Shown here: piece after piece, positions 51,935 through 60,870 of the stretch
Layout of the letters: every line of letters starts with the position of its first letter
Position numbering within the stretch: the stretch's first letter is position 1
From: Aurantiacibacter atlanticus
Lineage (GTDB): Bacteria > Pseudomonadota > Alphaproteobacteria > Sphingomonadales > Sphingomonadaceae
Direction: 5' to 3'
DNA: 64,000 nt
Assembly (NCBI RefSeq): GCF_001077815.2
Contig: NZ_CP011310.1
Coordinates: 1,550,001 to 1,614,000 of the forward strand
Position numbers and translations under genes: made by a program
Notes under the pieces: model-generated
Told to the model about the DNA's origin: nothing
The model's database searches: none
The model's input: only the letters and a program-made list of their open reading frames with translations

Positions 51935-52025
51935 TTGGCGATATCGCCTGAAACGGCCTTTAATGTTGCGCTTGCCTGCAGGCCCGCTAGGCAGCGCGCA
52001 AGAATATTGATGGAGCGAATTTGAA

Positions 52026-53051
52026 ATGGGTTACCGAGTTGCTGTAGTCGGCGCGACGGGGAATGTCGGACGTGAAATGCTGGCGATCCTTGCTGAACGC
52101 AAATTTCCGATGGACGAAGTGGCTGCGGTCACTTCCTCACGCTCGACCGGAAGCGAGATCGAGGTTGGCGACACAGGCAAGATGATCAAGTGCAAGAATA
52201 TTGAGCATTTTGATTGGTCCGGCTGGGACATCGCGCTGTTTTCTGCAGGTTCCGGCCCGGCAAAGGAATATGCGCCCAAGGCCGCTGCTGCTGGCTGCAT
52301 CGTCATCGACAACAGCTCATATTACCGGATGGACCCCGATGTGCCGTTGATCGTGCCAGAGGTTAATCCTGATGCGATCGACGGTTACAAGAAGCGCAAC
52401 ATCATCGCCAACCCCAATTGCTCCACAGCGCAGATGGTGGTCGCGTTAAAGCCGCTGCACGATGCCGCAAAGATCAAGCGCGTGGTCGTCTCCACTTATC
52501 AATCAGTGTCGGGTGCGGGCAAGCAGGGCATGGACGAGTTATTCGAGCAAAGCCGCGCGATTTTTGTGGGTGATCCGGTCGAACCAACAAAATTCACCAA
52601 GCAAATCGCCTTCAATGTAATCCCGCATATCGATGTGTTCATGGACGACGGTTCCACCAAGGAAGAGTGGAAGATGGTGGTCGAGACCAAGAAAATCCTC
52701 GACCCCAAGATCAAGATGAGCGCAACCTGCGTGCGGGTGCCCGTCTTTGTCGGCCATTCCGAAGCGATCAATATCGAATTCGAGAATGATATTTCGGCCA
52801 AGGAAGCGCAGGATATTTTGCGCGAGGCGCCGGGCATCATGCTGATCGACAAGCGCGAAGACGGTGGGTACGTCACTCCTGTGGAATGCGTAGGCGATGG
52901 CGCCACCTACATCAGCCGCGTGCGTGAAGACCCGACCGTCGATAACGGCTTGGTGCTGTGGTGCGTCAGCGACAATTTGCGTAAGGGTGCGGCGCTTAAC
53001 GCCGTGCAGATCGCTGAACTGCTCGGACGCCGTCATTTGCAGAAAGGATAG
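52026..53051 (+). CDS. asd: aspartate-semialdehyde dehydrogenase
   Basis: 341 residues. NADP-binding GATGNVGREML is at residues 9-19, the active-site Cys132 in NPNCSTAQM, and the SGAGKQGMDEL region is intact. It reduces aspartyl phosphate, feeding lysine, threonine, methionine and meso-DAP. ATG 52026 is in a short leader. It is followed 5 bp later by a lipoprotein gene and is probably cotranscribed with it. Confidence 0.97.
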   Translation: MGYRVAVVGATGNVGREMLAILAERKFPMDEVAAVTSSRSTGSEIEVGDTGKMIKCKNIEHFDWSGWDIALFSAGSGPAKEYAPKAAAAGCIVIDNSSYYRMDPDVPLIVPEVNPDAIDGYKKRNIIANPNCSTAQMVVALKPLHDAAKIKRVVVSTYQSVSGAGKQGMDELFEQSRAIFVGDPVEPTKFTKQIAFNVIPHIDVFMDDGSTKEEWKMVVETKKILDPKIKMSATCVRVPVFVGHSEAINIEFENDISAKEAQDILREAPGIMLIDKREDGGYVTPVECVGDGATYISRVREDPTVDNGLVLWCVSDNLRKGAALNAVQIAELLGRRHLQKG

Positions 53052-53056
53052 CATCC

Positions 53057-53599
53057 ATGCGCGCATTCGTTCTTCTTGCCCTTCCGCTGGCCCTCGCAGC
53101 ATGTTCGCAGCAGCCTGAAACAGATGGAGATGCTCCAGAGAGTGCGGAGACAGCAGCAGCTCGGGAAAATGTGACACTCGATTTGCAGGCCACCGGTATT
53201 GTCGTCCCGCCGCAGGAAGGGATTGAGCAACTGGATGTCCCCTTCGGCTCCAACCGTTCAGCGACAGAGGCAACCTTGGCAAATGTGCTGGGTGCGGCCA
53301 CCGGCGGTCATGAGGGCGAAGGCGATTGCGCGCTTCAGACTACCGAATACCCAGGCCTGACGCTCATTTTCCAGGAAGAACAATTCGTCGGCTATATGGC
53401 GAGCGCACCCTATGTGCCGGAACTGGGCCGAGCCGAAATGCTGGGCGATCCGGGGGTCTCGCTGGTTGCGGACAGCACGCTGGACGGGGAATTTGCTATC
53501 GGCACGGGTGAGACAACCATTGCCGGTAAATTTTCCGGCGAGGATGACACGGCGCAGGTCGAACGGCTCTGGGCAGGCGAAAACTGCATCTTCCGGTGA
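53057..53599 (+). CDS. lipoprotein of unknown function
   Basis: 180 residues. The signal peptide MRAFVLLALPLALAAC has a lipobox LAAC, so lipidation at Cys16 is likely. The mature part is acidic (ETDGDAPESAETAAARENVTLD) followed by a beta-rich region ending AGENCIFR with a Cys pair (GDCALQ and ENCIFR) that could form a disulfide. No family is recognised. It overlaps the hydrolase gene by four bases (GTGA). Confidence 0.8.
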   Translation: MRAFVLLALPLALAACSQQPETDGDAPESAETAAARENVTLDLQATGIVVPPQEGIEQLDVPFGSNRSATEATLANVLGAATGGHEGEGDCALQTTEYPGLTLIFQEEQFVGYMASAPYVPELGRAEMLGDPGVSLVADSTLDGEFAIGTGETTIAGKFSGEDDTAQVERLWAGENCIFR

Positions 53600-54366
53600 G
53601 TTCCATCACGACAGATCAGGTCGGAAGTTTCGACGGGACTGCCATGGCGGTGCACCGTGTTGCAGGGGTTGCCGCTGATGCACGTCCCGTGCTGATGTTG
53701 CACGGGCTGTTTTCGAGTGCAGAGGTCAATTGGATAAAATACGGGCATGCCGCGCTGCTTGCCCAGAATGGCTTCGCACCAATCATGCCGGATTGGCGCG
53801 TGCATGGTGCAAGCGAAGCGCCAAGAGACCCCGCTGCCTATCCAGTAGACGTACTGGTGCGGGATACCTTGCATCTGGTCGAGCAGCTCAATCTAGAAGA
53901 TTTCGATCTCGTAGGTTTCTCGCTAGGCGCGCGTACGGCAACCAGTGCAGTGATTGCCGGGCTGAAACCGCGCCGCCTGATCCTTAGCGGAATGGGTATC
54001 GAAGGGCTGACCAATTGGAAAAAGCGTTCAGCATTCTTCGTCGACATGATTGATCGCTTCGACACAATTGAGCGCGGGGATCCTGCATTCATGGCCAAGA
54101 GCTTCATGAAAAGCACCGGCATCGACCGTGAAGCCGCGCGCCTTTTGCTGACCCGCGGCGTGGGCGATATTGATGTCGCGCAATTGCAACGTATCGCGAT
54201 GCCGACGCTTTTGCTGATCGGAGAGGATGATCGTGACAATGGCTCTCCGTGGAGCCTTGCCGAAGCCTTGCCCGATGCCCGCGTAGAAGAAGTGCCCGGC
54301 AACCACATGAGCAGCGTCGTTCAGAAAGATCTGGGTCAGGCGATCCTGCGCTTCCTGTCAGCCTAG
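53596..54366 (+). CDS. alpha/beta-fold hydrolase
   Basis: 256 residues starting at GTG 53596, which overlaps the lipoprotein stop. The oxyanion-hole motif is LHGLFSS (about 35-41), the nucleophile Ser109 is in the elbow GFSLGA, the acid is in LIGEDDRDNG and the His in VPGNHMSS. The substrate is unknown; a short acyl or aromatic ester is possible. Its neighbour is a lipoprotein, and the two are probably translated together. Confidence 0.87.
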   Translation: MSSITTDQVGSFDGTAMAVHRVAGVAADARPVLMLHGLFSSAEVNWIKYGHAALLAQNGFAPIMPDWRVHGASEAPRDPAAYPVDVLVRDTLHLVEQLNLEDFDLVGFSLGARTATSAVIAGLKPRRLILSGMGIEGLTNWKKRSAFFVDMIDRFDTIERGDPAFMAKSFMKSTGIDREAARLLLTRGVGDIDVAQLQRIAMPTLLLIGEDDRDNGSPWSLAEALPDARVEEVPGNHMSSVVQKDLGQAILRFLSA

Positions 54367-54380
54367 GGTTGCGCGCTGCG

Positions 54381-54818
54381 CTAGCGTGCGCTGACCATGA
54401 TAATAGTGCCGAGCGACTGGTCCTGCATCCGGGCCTCTACGCGGTTCACCGTGTCCGTAGTGAAAAGCAGATTTCCATCTGGCCTGCGGATCTGCCCTCG
54501 CACGGCAAATTGCGCATGATGTTGCAATGCCTCAGCAGGCAGATACAATTCAAAGCCGAAGGACACACTGCGTCCTCTAAGATCGTAATTCGCCTGGTCA
54601 ATGACAGTTGATGGCGCATCGGCACGCGACACTTCCAGAAGTTGCACCTGCGCGGTGGCGCCAGGCGGCAAGGCGATGCGCTCCCGATAGGTCAATCCGC
54701 CGGAAATCTGCGCGCTTTCCGCATGGGCCGAGGCTGACGGTCTTTCGTCGCCATATGCAGTGGAGCAGGCGGATGCGAGCAATAGGGAAGTGACGCCAAG
54801 AAACCTGTACAAGCGCAT
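54381..54818 (-). CDS. YbaY-family lipoprotein
   Basis: About 145 residues. The signal peptide MRLYRFLGVTSLLLASAC has lipobox ASAC. The mature part has the YbaY-type core with GLTYRERIALPPGATAQVQLLEVSRAD and DLRGRSVSFGFELYLPAEAL, followed by QIRRPDGNLLFTTDT. Members of the family are outer-membrane lipoproteins of unclear role. ATG 54818 follows AGAGGAGCC; an upstream in-frame methionine at 54863 is poorly placed. It is convergent with the hydrolase gene. Confidence 0.87.
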   Translation of the reverse strand: MRLYRFLGVTSLLLASACSTAYGDERPSASAHAESAQISGGLTYRERIALPPGATAQVQLLEVSRADAPSTVIDQANYDLRGRSVSFGFELYLPAEALQHHAQFAVRGQIRRPDGNLLFTTDTVNRVEARMQDQSLGTIIMVSAR

Positions 54819-54932
54819 TGTGGCTCCTCTAGAATGTTTGATAAAGGGGGATGCCCTTAGCAACCAGGGCCGGACGCATTACGTTCCCATGTACGCAAAT
54901 ATCGGCAGGCAGAGCTTGGGTAGTCAGACACC

Positions 54933-56171
54933 GTGAAACCGAAAATCCTGACCACGCTACCCCGTTATGGCTGGCATCAGGCACGTGCGGATGTGCTCGC
55001 GGGAGTCACTGTTGCGCTGGTAGCGTTGCCGCTCAGCATTGCCATTGCGATAGCTTCTGGAGCACCACCGGCAGCGGGACTTGTCACTGCCATCGTTGGC
55101 GGTTTCTTAATCTCCTTTCTGGGTGGAAGCCGCGTACAGATTGGCGGACCGACAGGCGCGTTCATCGTCGTAGTTTACGGCGTTATCCAGGAGCACGGTT
55201 TTGACGGGCTGGCGGTTGCTACATTGATGGCTGGCGCAATCCTGCTCGTCGCGGGCCTGCTTCGTGCCGGACGCCTCATCAGGCATGTGCCGGAACCGGT
55301 AATCGAAGGCTTCACTATCGGTATCGCCATCGTGATCGCCGTCAGCCAGATAAAGGATCTGGCCGGGATGCGCGGGGAAGGGCTGCCCGCGGACTTTCTT
55401 CCCAAGCTGGAAGCACTGTGGGCCTTGCGTGGATCGATCGATGTTGCCGCTTCGACAGTCGGTGTGTCGAGCATCGCGGTCATCCTCCTGCTGCGCCAGT
55501 TGGTTCCTAAGGTGCCATGGTTGGTCGTGGTCGTGATCGGGGCGAGTGTTGTCGCCGCGCTTGCATTGCCCTCGGTAGAAAATGTGACTTCCCGTTACGG
55601 TGCACTGCCTGATGGTTTGCCCGTGCCAGTCATGCCGGACGTTGAAGCTGAGATGCTTATCGCGCTTTTGCCTACTGCGCTCACTATCGCGTTTTTGGCG
55701 GGCATAGAATCGCTTCTGTCCGCCATCGTCGCGGACCGGATGATGGGCGGCGCGCACCGATCCAATGCAGAATTGATAGCGCAAGGTGCTGCCAATATCG
55801 CATCACCTCTTTTCGGCGGCCTGCCCGCGACGGGCGCAATCGCCCGGACGGCCACGAATGTGAATGCCGGTGGGCGGACGCCGGTTGCAGGCCTCGTCCA
55901 TGCCTTGGTGATACTGCTCGCACTGCTGCTGGCTGCGCCGCTGGCGGGCAAGTTGGCCCTGCCTGCGCTGGCCGGACTACTGGTGGTCACCGCCTGGACG
56001 ATGAGCGAGCCACATCGCTGGCGCGCACGTCTGCAATTGCCGCGCGCAGACCTGGCATTGCTCGTCCTGACGGCGTTTTTGACGGTTCTGGCCGACCTGA
56101 CCATCGCCATTGCGCTGGGCACGGTCCTGGGGCTCGTATTACGGTTTTTGCAGGGAAGGATTTCTGCCTAG
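54933..56171 (+). CDS. SulP-family anion transporter, without STAS domain
   Basis: 412 residues with about ten to twelve membrane segments, starting at GTG 54933. The SulP signature is RADVLAGVTVALVALPLSIAIAIASGAPPAAGLVTAI, followed by FLGGSRVQIGGPTGAFIVVV, and FGGLPATGAIARTATNVNAGGRTPVAGLVHAL. It should exchange sulfate, bicarbonate or another anion. The usual cytoplasmic STAS domain is missing: the protein stops right after the last membrane segment (FLQGRISA). The DNA beyond the stop stays open in the same frame for about 60 codons, suggesting a truncation or deletion (see findings). Confidence 0.85.
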   Translation: MKPKILTTLPRYGWHQARADVLAGVTVALVALPLSIAIAIASGAPPAAGLVTAIVGGFLISFLGGSRVQIGGPTGAFIVVVYGVIQEHGFDGLAVATLMAGAILLVAGLLRAGRLIRHVPEPVIEGFTIGIAIVIAVSQIKDLAGMRGEGLPADFLPKLEALWALRGSIDVAASTVGVSSIAVILLLRQLVPKVPWLVVVVIGASVVAALALPSVENVTSRYGALPDGLPVPVMPDVEAEMLIALLPTALTIAFLAGIESLLSAIVADRMMGGAHRSNAELIAQGAANIASPLFGGLPATGAIARTATNVNAGGRTPVAGLVHALVILLALLLAAPLAGKLALPALAGLLVVTAWTMSEPHRWRARLQLPRADLALLVLTAFLTVLADLTIAIALGTVLGLVLRFLQGRISA

Positions 56172-56581
56172 CAGCGCTCGGCTTTCGAGGGCTTTGTCAC
56201 CTGCACTGCATTGGTCGGGGTAATCGGCGGTATTGCCTATTTGGGTACGCCGCTATGGGTCGAAAGTCAGCTAGCTGATCCTGTTGGTGCGGCAGGGCTG
56301 GATGAGGCCGAATTGCGAAGCTGGCTTGTCGATGACATGCGATGGAATCTTGGCTAGTTCACGCTTTTCCTGATGATCCTGCTTGCGATCAATCCCCGCA
56401 GCCACATGGCGGGTTTGGGAAGCTGAATATCTCCGAGTGCCCAATAAGTGCCGTGTTTTTCCATACGCTTTTTGCAGTTTCAATCGCGCTGACGGTAATC
56501 AGCATCGCGATCAGAATGTGGGCCGCGCGCCAAGGGGGCGACGCAAGCGTAATAAAAAAGGGGAGCCACCGTTTCCGGTAG
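56172..56581 (+). pseudogene. possible remnant of a membrane-protein gene after the SulP gene
   Basis: Directly after the SulP stop the same frame stays open for 61 codons and reads as a membrane-type segment, FEGFVTCTALVGVIGGIAYLGTP and LDEAELRSWLVDDMRWNLG, then a stop, then FTLFLMILLAINPRSH, and in another frame VFFHTLFAVSIALTVISIAIRMW. There is no ATG/GTG with a ribosome-binding site. The coding-like character with stops and a frame change suggests a decayed small membrane protein. Chance open frames cannot be excluded. Confidence 0.4.
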
Positions 56582-56594
56582 CGCCCCCTTTTTG
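56555..56594 (-). terminator. terminator of the rpsF-rpsR-rplI operon
   Basis: aaaaagggg pairs with cccccttttt around an inner accg-tttc-cggt hairpin. On the minus strand it is followed by six T residues. It lies 18 bp after the rplI stop. Confidence 0.75.
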
Positions 56595-56611
56595 TTTCGC
56601 GGTGAGCGAGA

Positions 56612-57241
56612 TCAGCCTTCGGCGCTCTCTTCGCTATCGTCTGCAGCAGCTTCTGCATCTTCATCTTCGGCACCGGGCAATTCGCCCAGTTCACGATCGG
56701 GGTCGAGCGCTTCGGTGAAGCCTTCGGCCTCGCCACGATCTTCTTCGAAGGCAGCTGCGAGAATGTCGATGCCCTGGCTCTGCAATTCGGCCTCGTCATC
56801 CGAACGGGCTACATTGGCCTTTACGGTGACTTCGACTTCGGGGTGCAGCGCGATGGTCACGTCGTACATGCCGATTGTCTTGATCGGCGCGCCCATGATG
56901 ACCTGCTTCTTGTCGATGTCGTGGCCCTTGTCGGCCAATGCAATCGCCACGTCGCGGACGTTGACCGAGCCATACAGTTGGCCGGCGTTGGAAGCAGCAC
57001 GGATCAGGATGATCTCTGTGTCGGCAACCTTTTCGCCCTGCTTTTCAGCATCGGTGCGTTTTTCAGCGTTTTCGGAAACCAGGCGATCACGGTTGGCTTC
57101 AAAGACCTTCTTGTTTGCCGCATTGGCGCGAAGTGCCTTCTTCTGCGGCAACAGGAAGTTGCGCGCATAGCCGTCTTTCACGGAGACGACGTCACCGATC
57201 TGACCGAGATTGCCGATACGTTCGAGGAGGATGATATCCAT
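56612..57241 (-). CDS. rplI: 50S ribosomal protein L9 with an acidic C-terminal extension
   Basis: 209 residues. The first about 150 residues are the ordinary L9 (MDIILLERIGNLGQIGDVVSVKDGYARNFLLPQKKAL, and the C-terminal domain VDIALHPEV-type strands). The last approximately 50 residues are very acidic (ELPGAEDEDAEAAADDSEESAEG), longer than the usual ~150-residue protein. It is the last gene of the rpsF-rpsR-rplI operon, ahead of the hairpin at 56555. Confidence 0.96.
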   Translation of the reverse strand: MDIILLERIGNLGQIGDVVSVKDGYARNFLLPQKKALRANAANKKVFEANRDRLVSENAEKRTDAEKQGEKVADTEIILIRAASNAGQLYGSVNVRDVAIALADKGHDIDKKQVIMGAPIKTIGMYDVTIALHPEVEVTVKANVARSDDEAELQSQGIDILAAAFEEDRGEAEGFTEALDPDRELGELPGAEDEDAEAAADDSEESAEG

Positions 57242-57256
57242 GAATTTATGCTCCTC

Positions 57257-57481
57257 TTACTTAACGACGTAGGGCAGCAGGCCCAGGTGGCGGGCGCGCT
57301 TGATCGCCTTTGCCAGTTCACGCTGCTTCTTGGCGGAAACGGCGGTGATGCGGCTGGGCACGATCTTGCCGCGTTCGGACATGAAGCCCTGCAGCAGACG
57401 CGTGTCCTTGTAGTCGATCACGGGGGCGTCCTTCGTTGAAAACGGGCAGGACTTGCGGCGGCGGTGGAATGGGCGTGCCAT
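57257..57481 (-). CDS. rpsR: 30S ribosomal protein S18
   Basis: 74 residues with the conserved [60 protein letters not shown] core. It has a single Cys, so it is not the zinc-binding four-Cys form. Its ATG overlaps the rpsF stop (TGATG). Confidence 0.97.
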   Translation of the reverse strand: MARPFHRRRKSCPFSTKDAPVIDYKDTRLLQGFMSERGKIVPSRITAVSAKKQRELAKAIKRARHLGLLPYVVK

Positions 57482-57846
57482 CAGTCACGGTCCTCCCGAT
57501 CATAACGACGCTTTTTGTCGCGATCGTTCTTGCGCATCATCACGGACTGGCCATCTTCGTGCTGTTCAACAGCAATGGTGAGCCAACGGATGATGTCTTC
57601 GTTGATACGGTTCTGACGCTCGAGCTCGCTGACCAGGCCGCCGGGCCCGTCAATGTTGAGCATCACAAAATGTGCCTTGCGATTGCGGTCAATCTTGTAG
57701 GCGAGGGATTTGAGGCCCCAGGTTTCGGTCTTCACGACCTTGCCGCCGTTCGATTCCACGATGTCCGTGGCACTTGCGGCCAACGCGTCAACCTGAGCCT
57801 GGCTCAAATCCTGACGCGCGAGAAACACATGCTCGTATAGAGCCAT
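57481..57846 (-). CDS. rpsF: 30S ribosomal protein S6
   Basis: 121 residues starting [37 protein letters not shown], with the [46 protein letters not shown] core. The C-terminus is extended by a Arg/Lys/Asp-rich tail. It is the first gene of the operon; S6 and S18 bind each other in the 30S platform. Confidence 0.97.
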   Translation of the reverse strand: MALYEHVFLARQDLSQAQVDALAASATDIVESNGGKVVKTETWGLKSLAYKIDRNRKAHFVMLNIDGPGGLVSELERQNRINEDIIRWLTIAVEQHEDGQSVMMRKNDRDKKRRYDREDRD

Positions 57847-58058
57847 GTCGCGCTTCCTTTCATGTTACTGCCGATCGCTGGCTTGTCCGTCCGGATGACG
57901 GGGCCCCTCCGGCTTTCTTCGAATTTCCAAAGGCGCGGCATTGCCGGGTCCTCGCGGAAGCGGCGCACATAGCGGGATTGGCGAAGATTGCAAGGCTTGT
58001 GCCGTTGGAACAGGAGCGGCAGGTAAGGGTTATCAGGCAAAACAGGGAGTATCCACAT

Positions 58059-59018
58059 ATGCCGTCAGGCCTCGCCGCCCTTCTGGACGACGTTTCCATC
58101 ATCGCCCGCGCCGCTTCGGCGTCGGTTGACGATATTGCCGCTGCCGCAGGCAAGGCCGGGTCAAAGACCGCTGGTGTCGTTATTGACGATGCGGCGGTCG
58201 CGCCAAGTTATGTCACTGGCCTTTCACCCGCGCGCGAATTGCCGATCATCTGGGATATCACCAAGGGAAGCCTGAAGAACAAACTGCTCATACTGCTGCC
58301 CGGCGCGCTTTTGTTGAGCGAGTTCCTGCCGCAAGCAATCATCTTCATCCTGATGTTGGGCGGCGCCTATCTTTCCTATGAAGGTGCCGAAAAGGTGATG
58401 GAAAAGCTGAGCGGTCAGACGCACGGTGAGAATATTGGAGGCCCTATCAGGGACCCAGTGGCCTTTGAGAAGCAGCGGGTAGCCGGCGCAATCCGCACAG
58501 ATCTTATTCTTTCGGCGGAGATCATGGCGATTACGCTGAATGAAGTGTCTGCAGAAAGCCTCATTACGCGCGCTGGTGTTTTAGCATTGGTAGGCATCGC
58601 GGTGACAGTGGGCGTTTACGGGGCGGTTGGCCTGATCGTGAAGATGGACGACATCGGCCTGCATATGGCTGAAAGAGAAAGCGATTTTTCCAAGCGTTTT
58701 GGCCGGGGTCTTGTCAACTTCATGCCTGTGCTTCTGACTTCTCTCAGCGTGATCGGCACCATCGCAATGCTGTGGGTCGGCGGTGGCATAATTGTCCACG
58801 GGCTGCACGACATCGGCATGTATTATCCCGAAGAGAATATCGAGCAGGCGCAGCATTGGGTTGAAATGATGAGTGGCGGCCTGGGCGGCATTTTCGGCTG
58901 GCTCACCTTTGCAGCTTTATCAGCGCTTTTCGCACTCGTGCTGGGATTGGTGATCAATTTCGTGCTGCATAATATCTTCAAGCTTGGGCATTCCGAGGAT
59001 GCAAAAGCAGCGCATTAA
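58059..59018 (+). CDS. DUF808 (YedI-type) inner-membrane protein
   Basis: About 319 residues. The DUF808 signature MPSGLAALLDDVSIIARAASASVDDIAAAAGKAGSKTAGVVIDDAAVAPSYV covers the first 50 residues, followed by about six membrane segments. AGGGAG stands before ATG 58059. The E. coli homologue is YedI; function is unknown. It is divergent from rpsF, whose operon runs the other way. Confidence 0.9.
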   Translation: MPSGLAALLDDVSIIARAASASVDDIAAAAGKAGSKTAGVVIDDAAVAPSYVTGLSPARELPIIWDITKGSLKNKLLILLPGALLLSEFLPQAIIFILMLGGAYLSYEGAEKVMEKLSGQTHGENIGGPIRDPVAFEKQRVAGAIRTDLILSAEIMAITLNEVSAESLITRAGVLALVGIAVTVGVYGAVGLIVKMDDIGLHMAERESDFSKRFGRGLVNFMPVLLTSLSVIGTIAMLWVGGGIIVHGLHDIGMYYPEENIEQAQHWVEMMSGGLGGIFGWLTFAALSALFALVLGLVINFVLHNIFKLGHSEDAKAAH

Positions 59019-59028
59019 GCCTTTGCTG

Positions 59029-59295
59029 TCATGCAGCGTGGCGGCGGTTGCGGCGTTCCTCTGTCAGCCACGCATCCTTGCTGGCCCAACTACGTCCGTC
59101 ATTGCTTTCCACCCGTCCATCTGGATGGATCACGAACCACGGGTTTTCGTCAGCAGCGCGCGGGTCCAGACACATGGGCGTCAATCGCCGGTCCTTGCCG
59201 ACTTGCCAGCCGAGCACGTTGCAATAGACCAGATCGACCTGGTTATCGTCAAAATAGGCGGAGACGAGATAGGTGCCGGGCAGCGCATCCAGCAT
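59029..59295 (-). CDS. conserved hypothetical protein (unknown function)
   Basis: About 88 residues, no signal peptide or membrane segment. It contains LVSAYFDDNQVDLVYCNVLGWQVGKDRRLTP and PWFVIHPDGRVESNDGRSWASKDAWLTEERRN, a compact beta-rich protein. A GTG at 59328 in the same frame would add 11 residues. It is only 10 bp beyond the DUF808 stop, convergent with it. I recognise no family. Confidence 0.65.
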   Translation of the reverse strand: MLDALPGTYLVSAYFDDNQVDLVYCNVLGWQVGKDRRLTPMCLDPRAADENPWFVIHPDGRVESNDGRSWASKDAWLTEERRNRRHAA

Positions 59296-59370
59296 GCCGA
59301 CGCCGCCTTCGCGGTAATTTTTCTGCACCTGTCGCGCCCTCCATATATGCGTTGAAGGTGTGATAATGGC

Positions 59371-60813
59371 CTACAAACGTTGCAAAAGGCTTTCAGCAAA
59401 CTCGGTCAACGTATCATCGCGCGCGCCCATCACCGCAATGCGATCGCCGGGCTTTGCGTTTTCAACGATGAAATCGCCGCAGCCTTCGCGTGTATTGATG
59501 TGGAGCGCCTTTCCACCAGCCTTGGCGATCAGGTCCACGATCCGCTCGCTACCCTCGCTGCGGTCAACCGTGCCGCCGAAATACACAGGGTCGCACAAGA
59601 TGGTGAGGTCTTCAGCGCCGAGTTCGTGTGCGAAAGTTTCGGCGAGTTCATGCCCCATCTGCCGCAAGGGGCCATAGCCATGCGGCTGGAAGAAGGCGAT
59701 CACGCGCCCCTCATGCGCCTTGAGCGTTTTCAAGGTGGCGCGGGCTTTTTCCGGATTATGGCCGAAATCGTCGATCACCGTAATGCCATTGGCGCTGGTG
59801 CCGACAATATCGAAACGCCGCGCAAGACCTTTGAAATCGGCCAGAGCGGCAACCGCTTTGGCCACCGGCACGCCGGCGCCATTCGCAGCGGCTATCGCTG
59901 CAAGTGCGTTGGACAGATTGTGCCGCCCCGGCATGGCAAGGCGCAGCGCGTGCTCGCTGCCATCGCGCCGGTCCACGATCATCGCGGCCTGTTTGGTCGG
60001 ACCGTCGGCAATGCTGCCTTCGACCACGCCCAGTGCGGCGCAGGTGTTCGTGATCCCGAAGGTGAGCGGGTCCTTTGCCCGGGCAACAAGGCGAAAAGCT
60101 TCCTCATTATCTGCGTTGACGACGCCGCGATCTGCGACAGCGAGAAAATCGCCGAACAGTGCGCGCAGTTCATCCATGCTCTTATGATCGAGGCTGACGT
60201 TAAGTAGCAGGGCGACGGTGGGACGGTAAAGCGCGATGGAGCCGTCGCTTTCATCGACTTCACTGACAAAGACATCGCCATCGCCCACCACGGCGCTGGC
60301 GAACGGGCGTTCTTTCGAGACGAAGTTCTTCATCACCGCGCCGTTCATGATGGTCGGTGCGCGGCCTGTTGCCTGCATGATCCAGCCGAGCATTGCAGTG
60401 GTAGTCGATTTGCCGCTGGTGCCACCGATGGCGATGCTCTGCGACGCAGCGTTGAACAGGCGAGCGAGCAATTGGGCGCGGGTCAGCCTTTCGCAACCAA
60501 GCTCTGCCGCGCGGGCGACTTCGGGCACGGTATCCTCGATTGCGGCGCTGGCGATCAATATCTGCTCGCCCGATGTAATTCCGCTGCCATCCTGCGGGAA
60601 CAGCGCAAAGCCCTGACGTTCGAGCGCGGCGAATTTTTCGGCCGTGCGCCCCTGATCGAAACTGCGATCCGATCCTGCGACCTCTGCGCCAAGTCCCTTC
60701 ACGATCTGCGCCAGAGGCAACATGCCCGATCCGCCGATGCCGCAAAAGAAATAGGGGCGGGCGGTTACGCTGGCGGTGTCGCGACCAGTTTCGTGGGGGG
60801 AGCTATCATTCAT
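59371..60813 (-). CDS. Mur ligase family protein, Mpl-like (murein peptide ligase)
   Basis: 480 residues. The N-terminal Rossmann domain has FFCGIGGSGMLPLAQIVKGLGAEVAGSD, the P-loop GGTSGKSTT is at residues 130-138, followed by the Mur ligase FVSEVDESDGS, DHKSMDE, MPGRHNLSNALAAIAA, RRFDIVG and VIDDFGHNPEKARATL segments. It resembles MurC, but the adjacent LD-carboxypeptidase and the ampG gene elsewhere suggest Mpl, which joins UDP-MurNAc to a recovered tripeptide. Specificity is inferred; MurC itself is not in the window. Confidence 0.85.
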   Translation of the reverse strand: MNDSSPHETGRDTASVTARPYFFCGIGGSGMLPLAQIVKGLGAEVAGSDRSFDQGRTAEKFAALERQGFALFPQDGSGITSGEQILIASAAIEDTVPEVARAAELGCERLTRAQLLARLFNAASQSIAIGGTSGKSTTTAMLGWIMQATGRAPTIMNGAVMKNFVSKERPFASAVVGDGDVFVSEVDESDGSIALYRPTVALLLNVSLDHKSMDELRALFGDFLAVADRGVVNADNEEAFRLVARAKDPLTFGITNTCAALGVVEGSIADGPTKQAAMIVDRRDGSEHALRLAMPGRHNLSNALAAIAAANGAGVPVAKAVAALADFKGLARRFDIVGTSANGITVIDDFGHNPEKARATLKTLKAHEGRVIAFFQPHGYGPLRQMGHELAETFAHELGAEDLTILCDPVYFGGTVDRSEGSERIVDLIAKAGGKALHINTREGCGDFIVENAKPGDRIAVMGARDDTLTEFAESLLQRL

Positions 60814-60870
60814 GGGGATGTGCCTATGCGGACAGTGGCGGTTTGTGAAGCGGATGTTAGAGACAATTGC

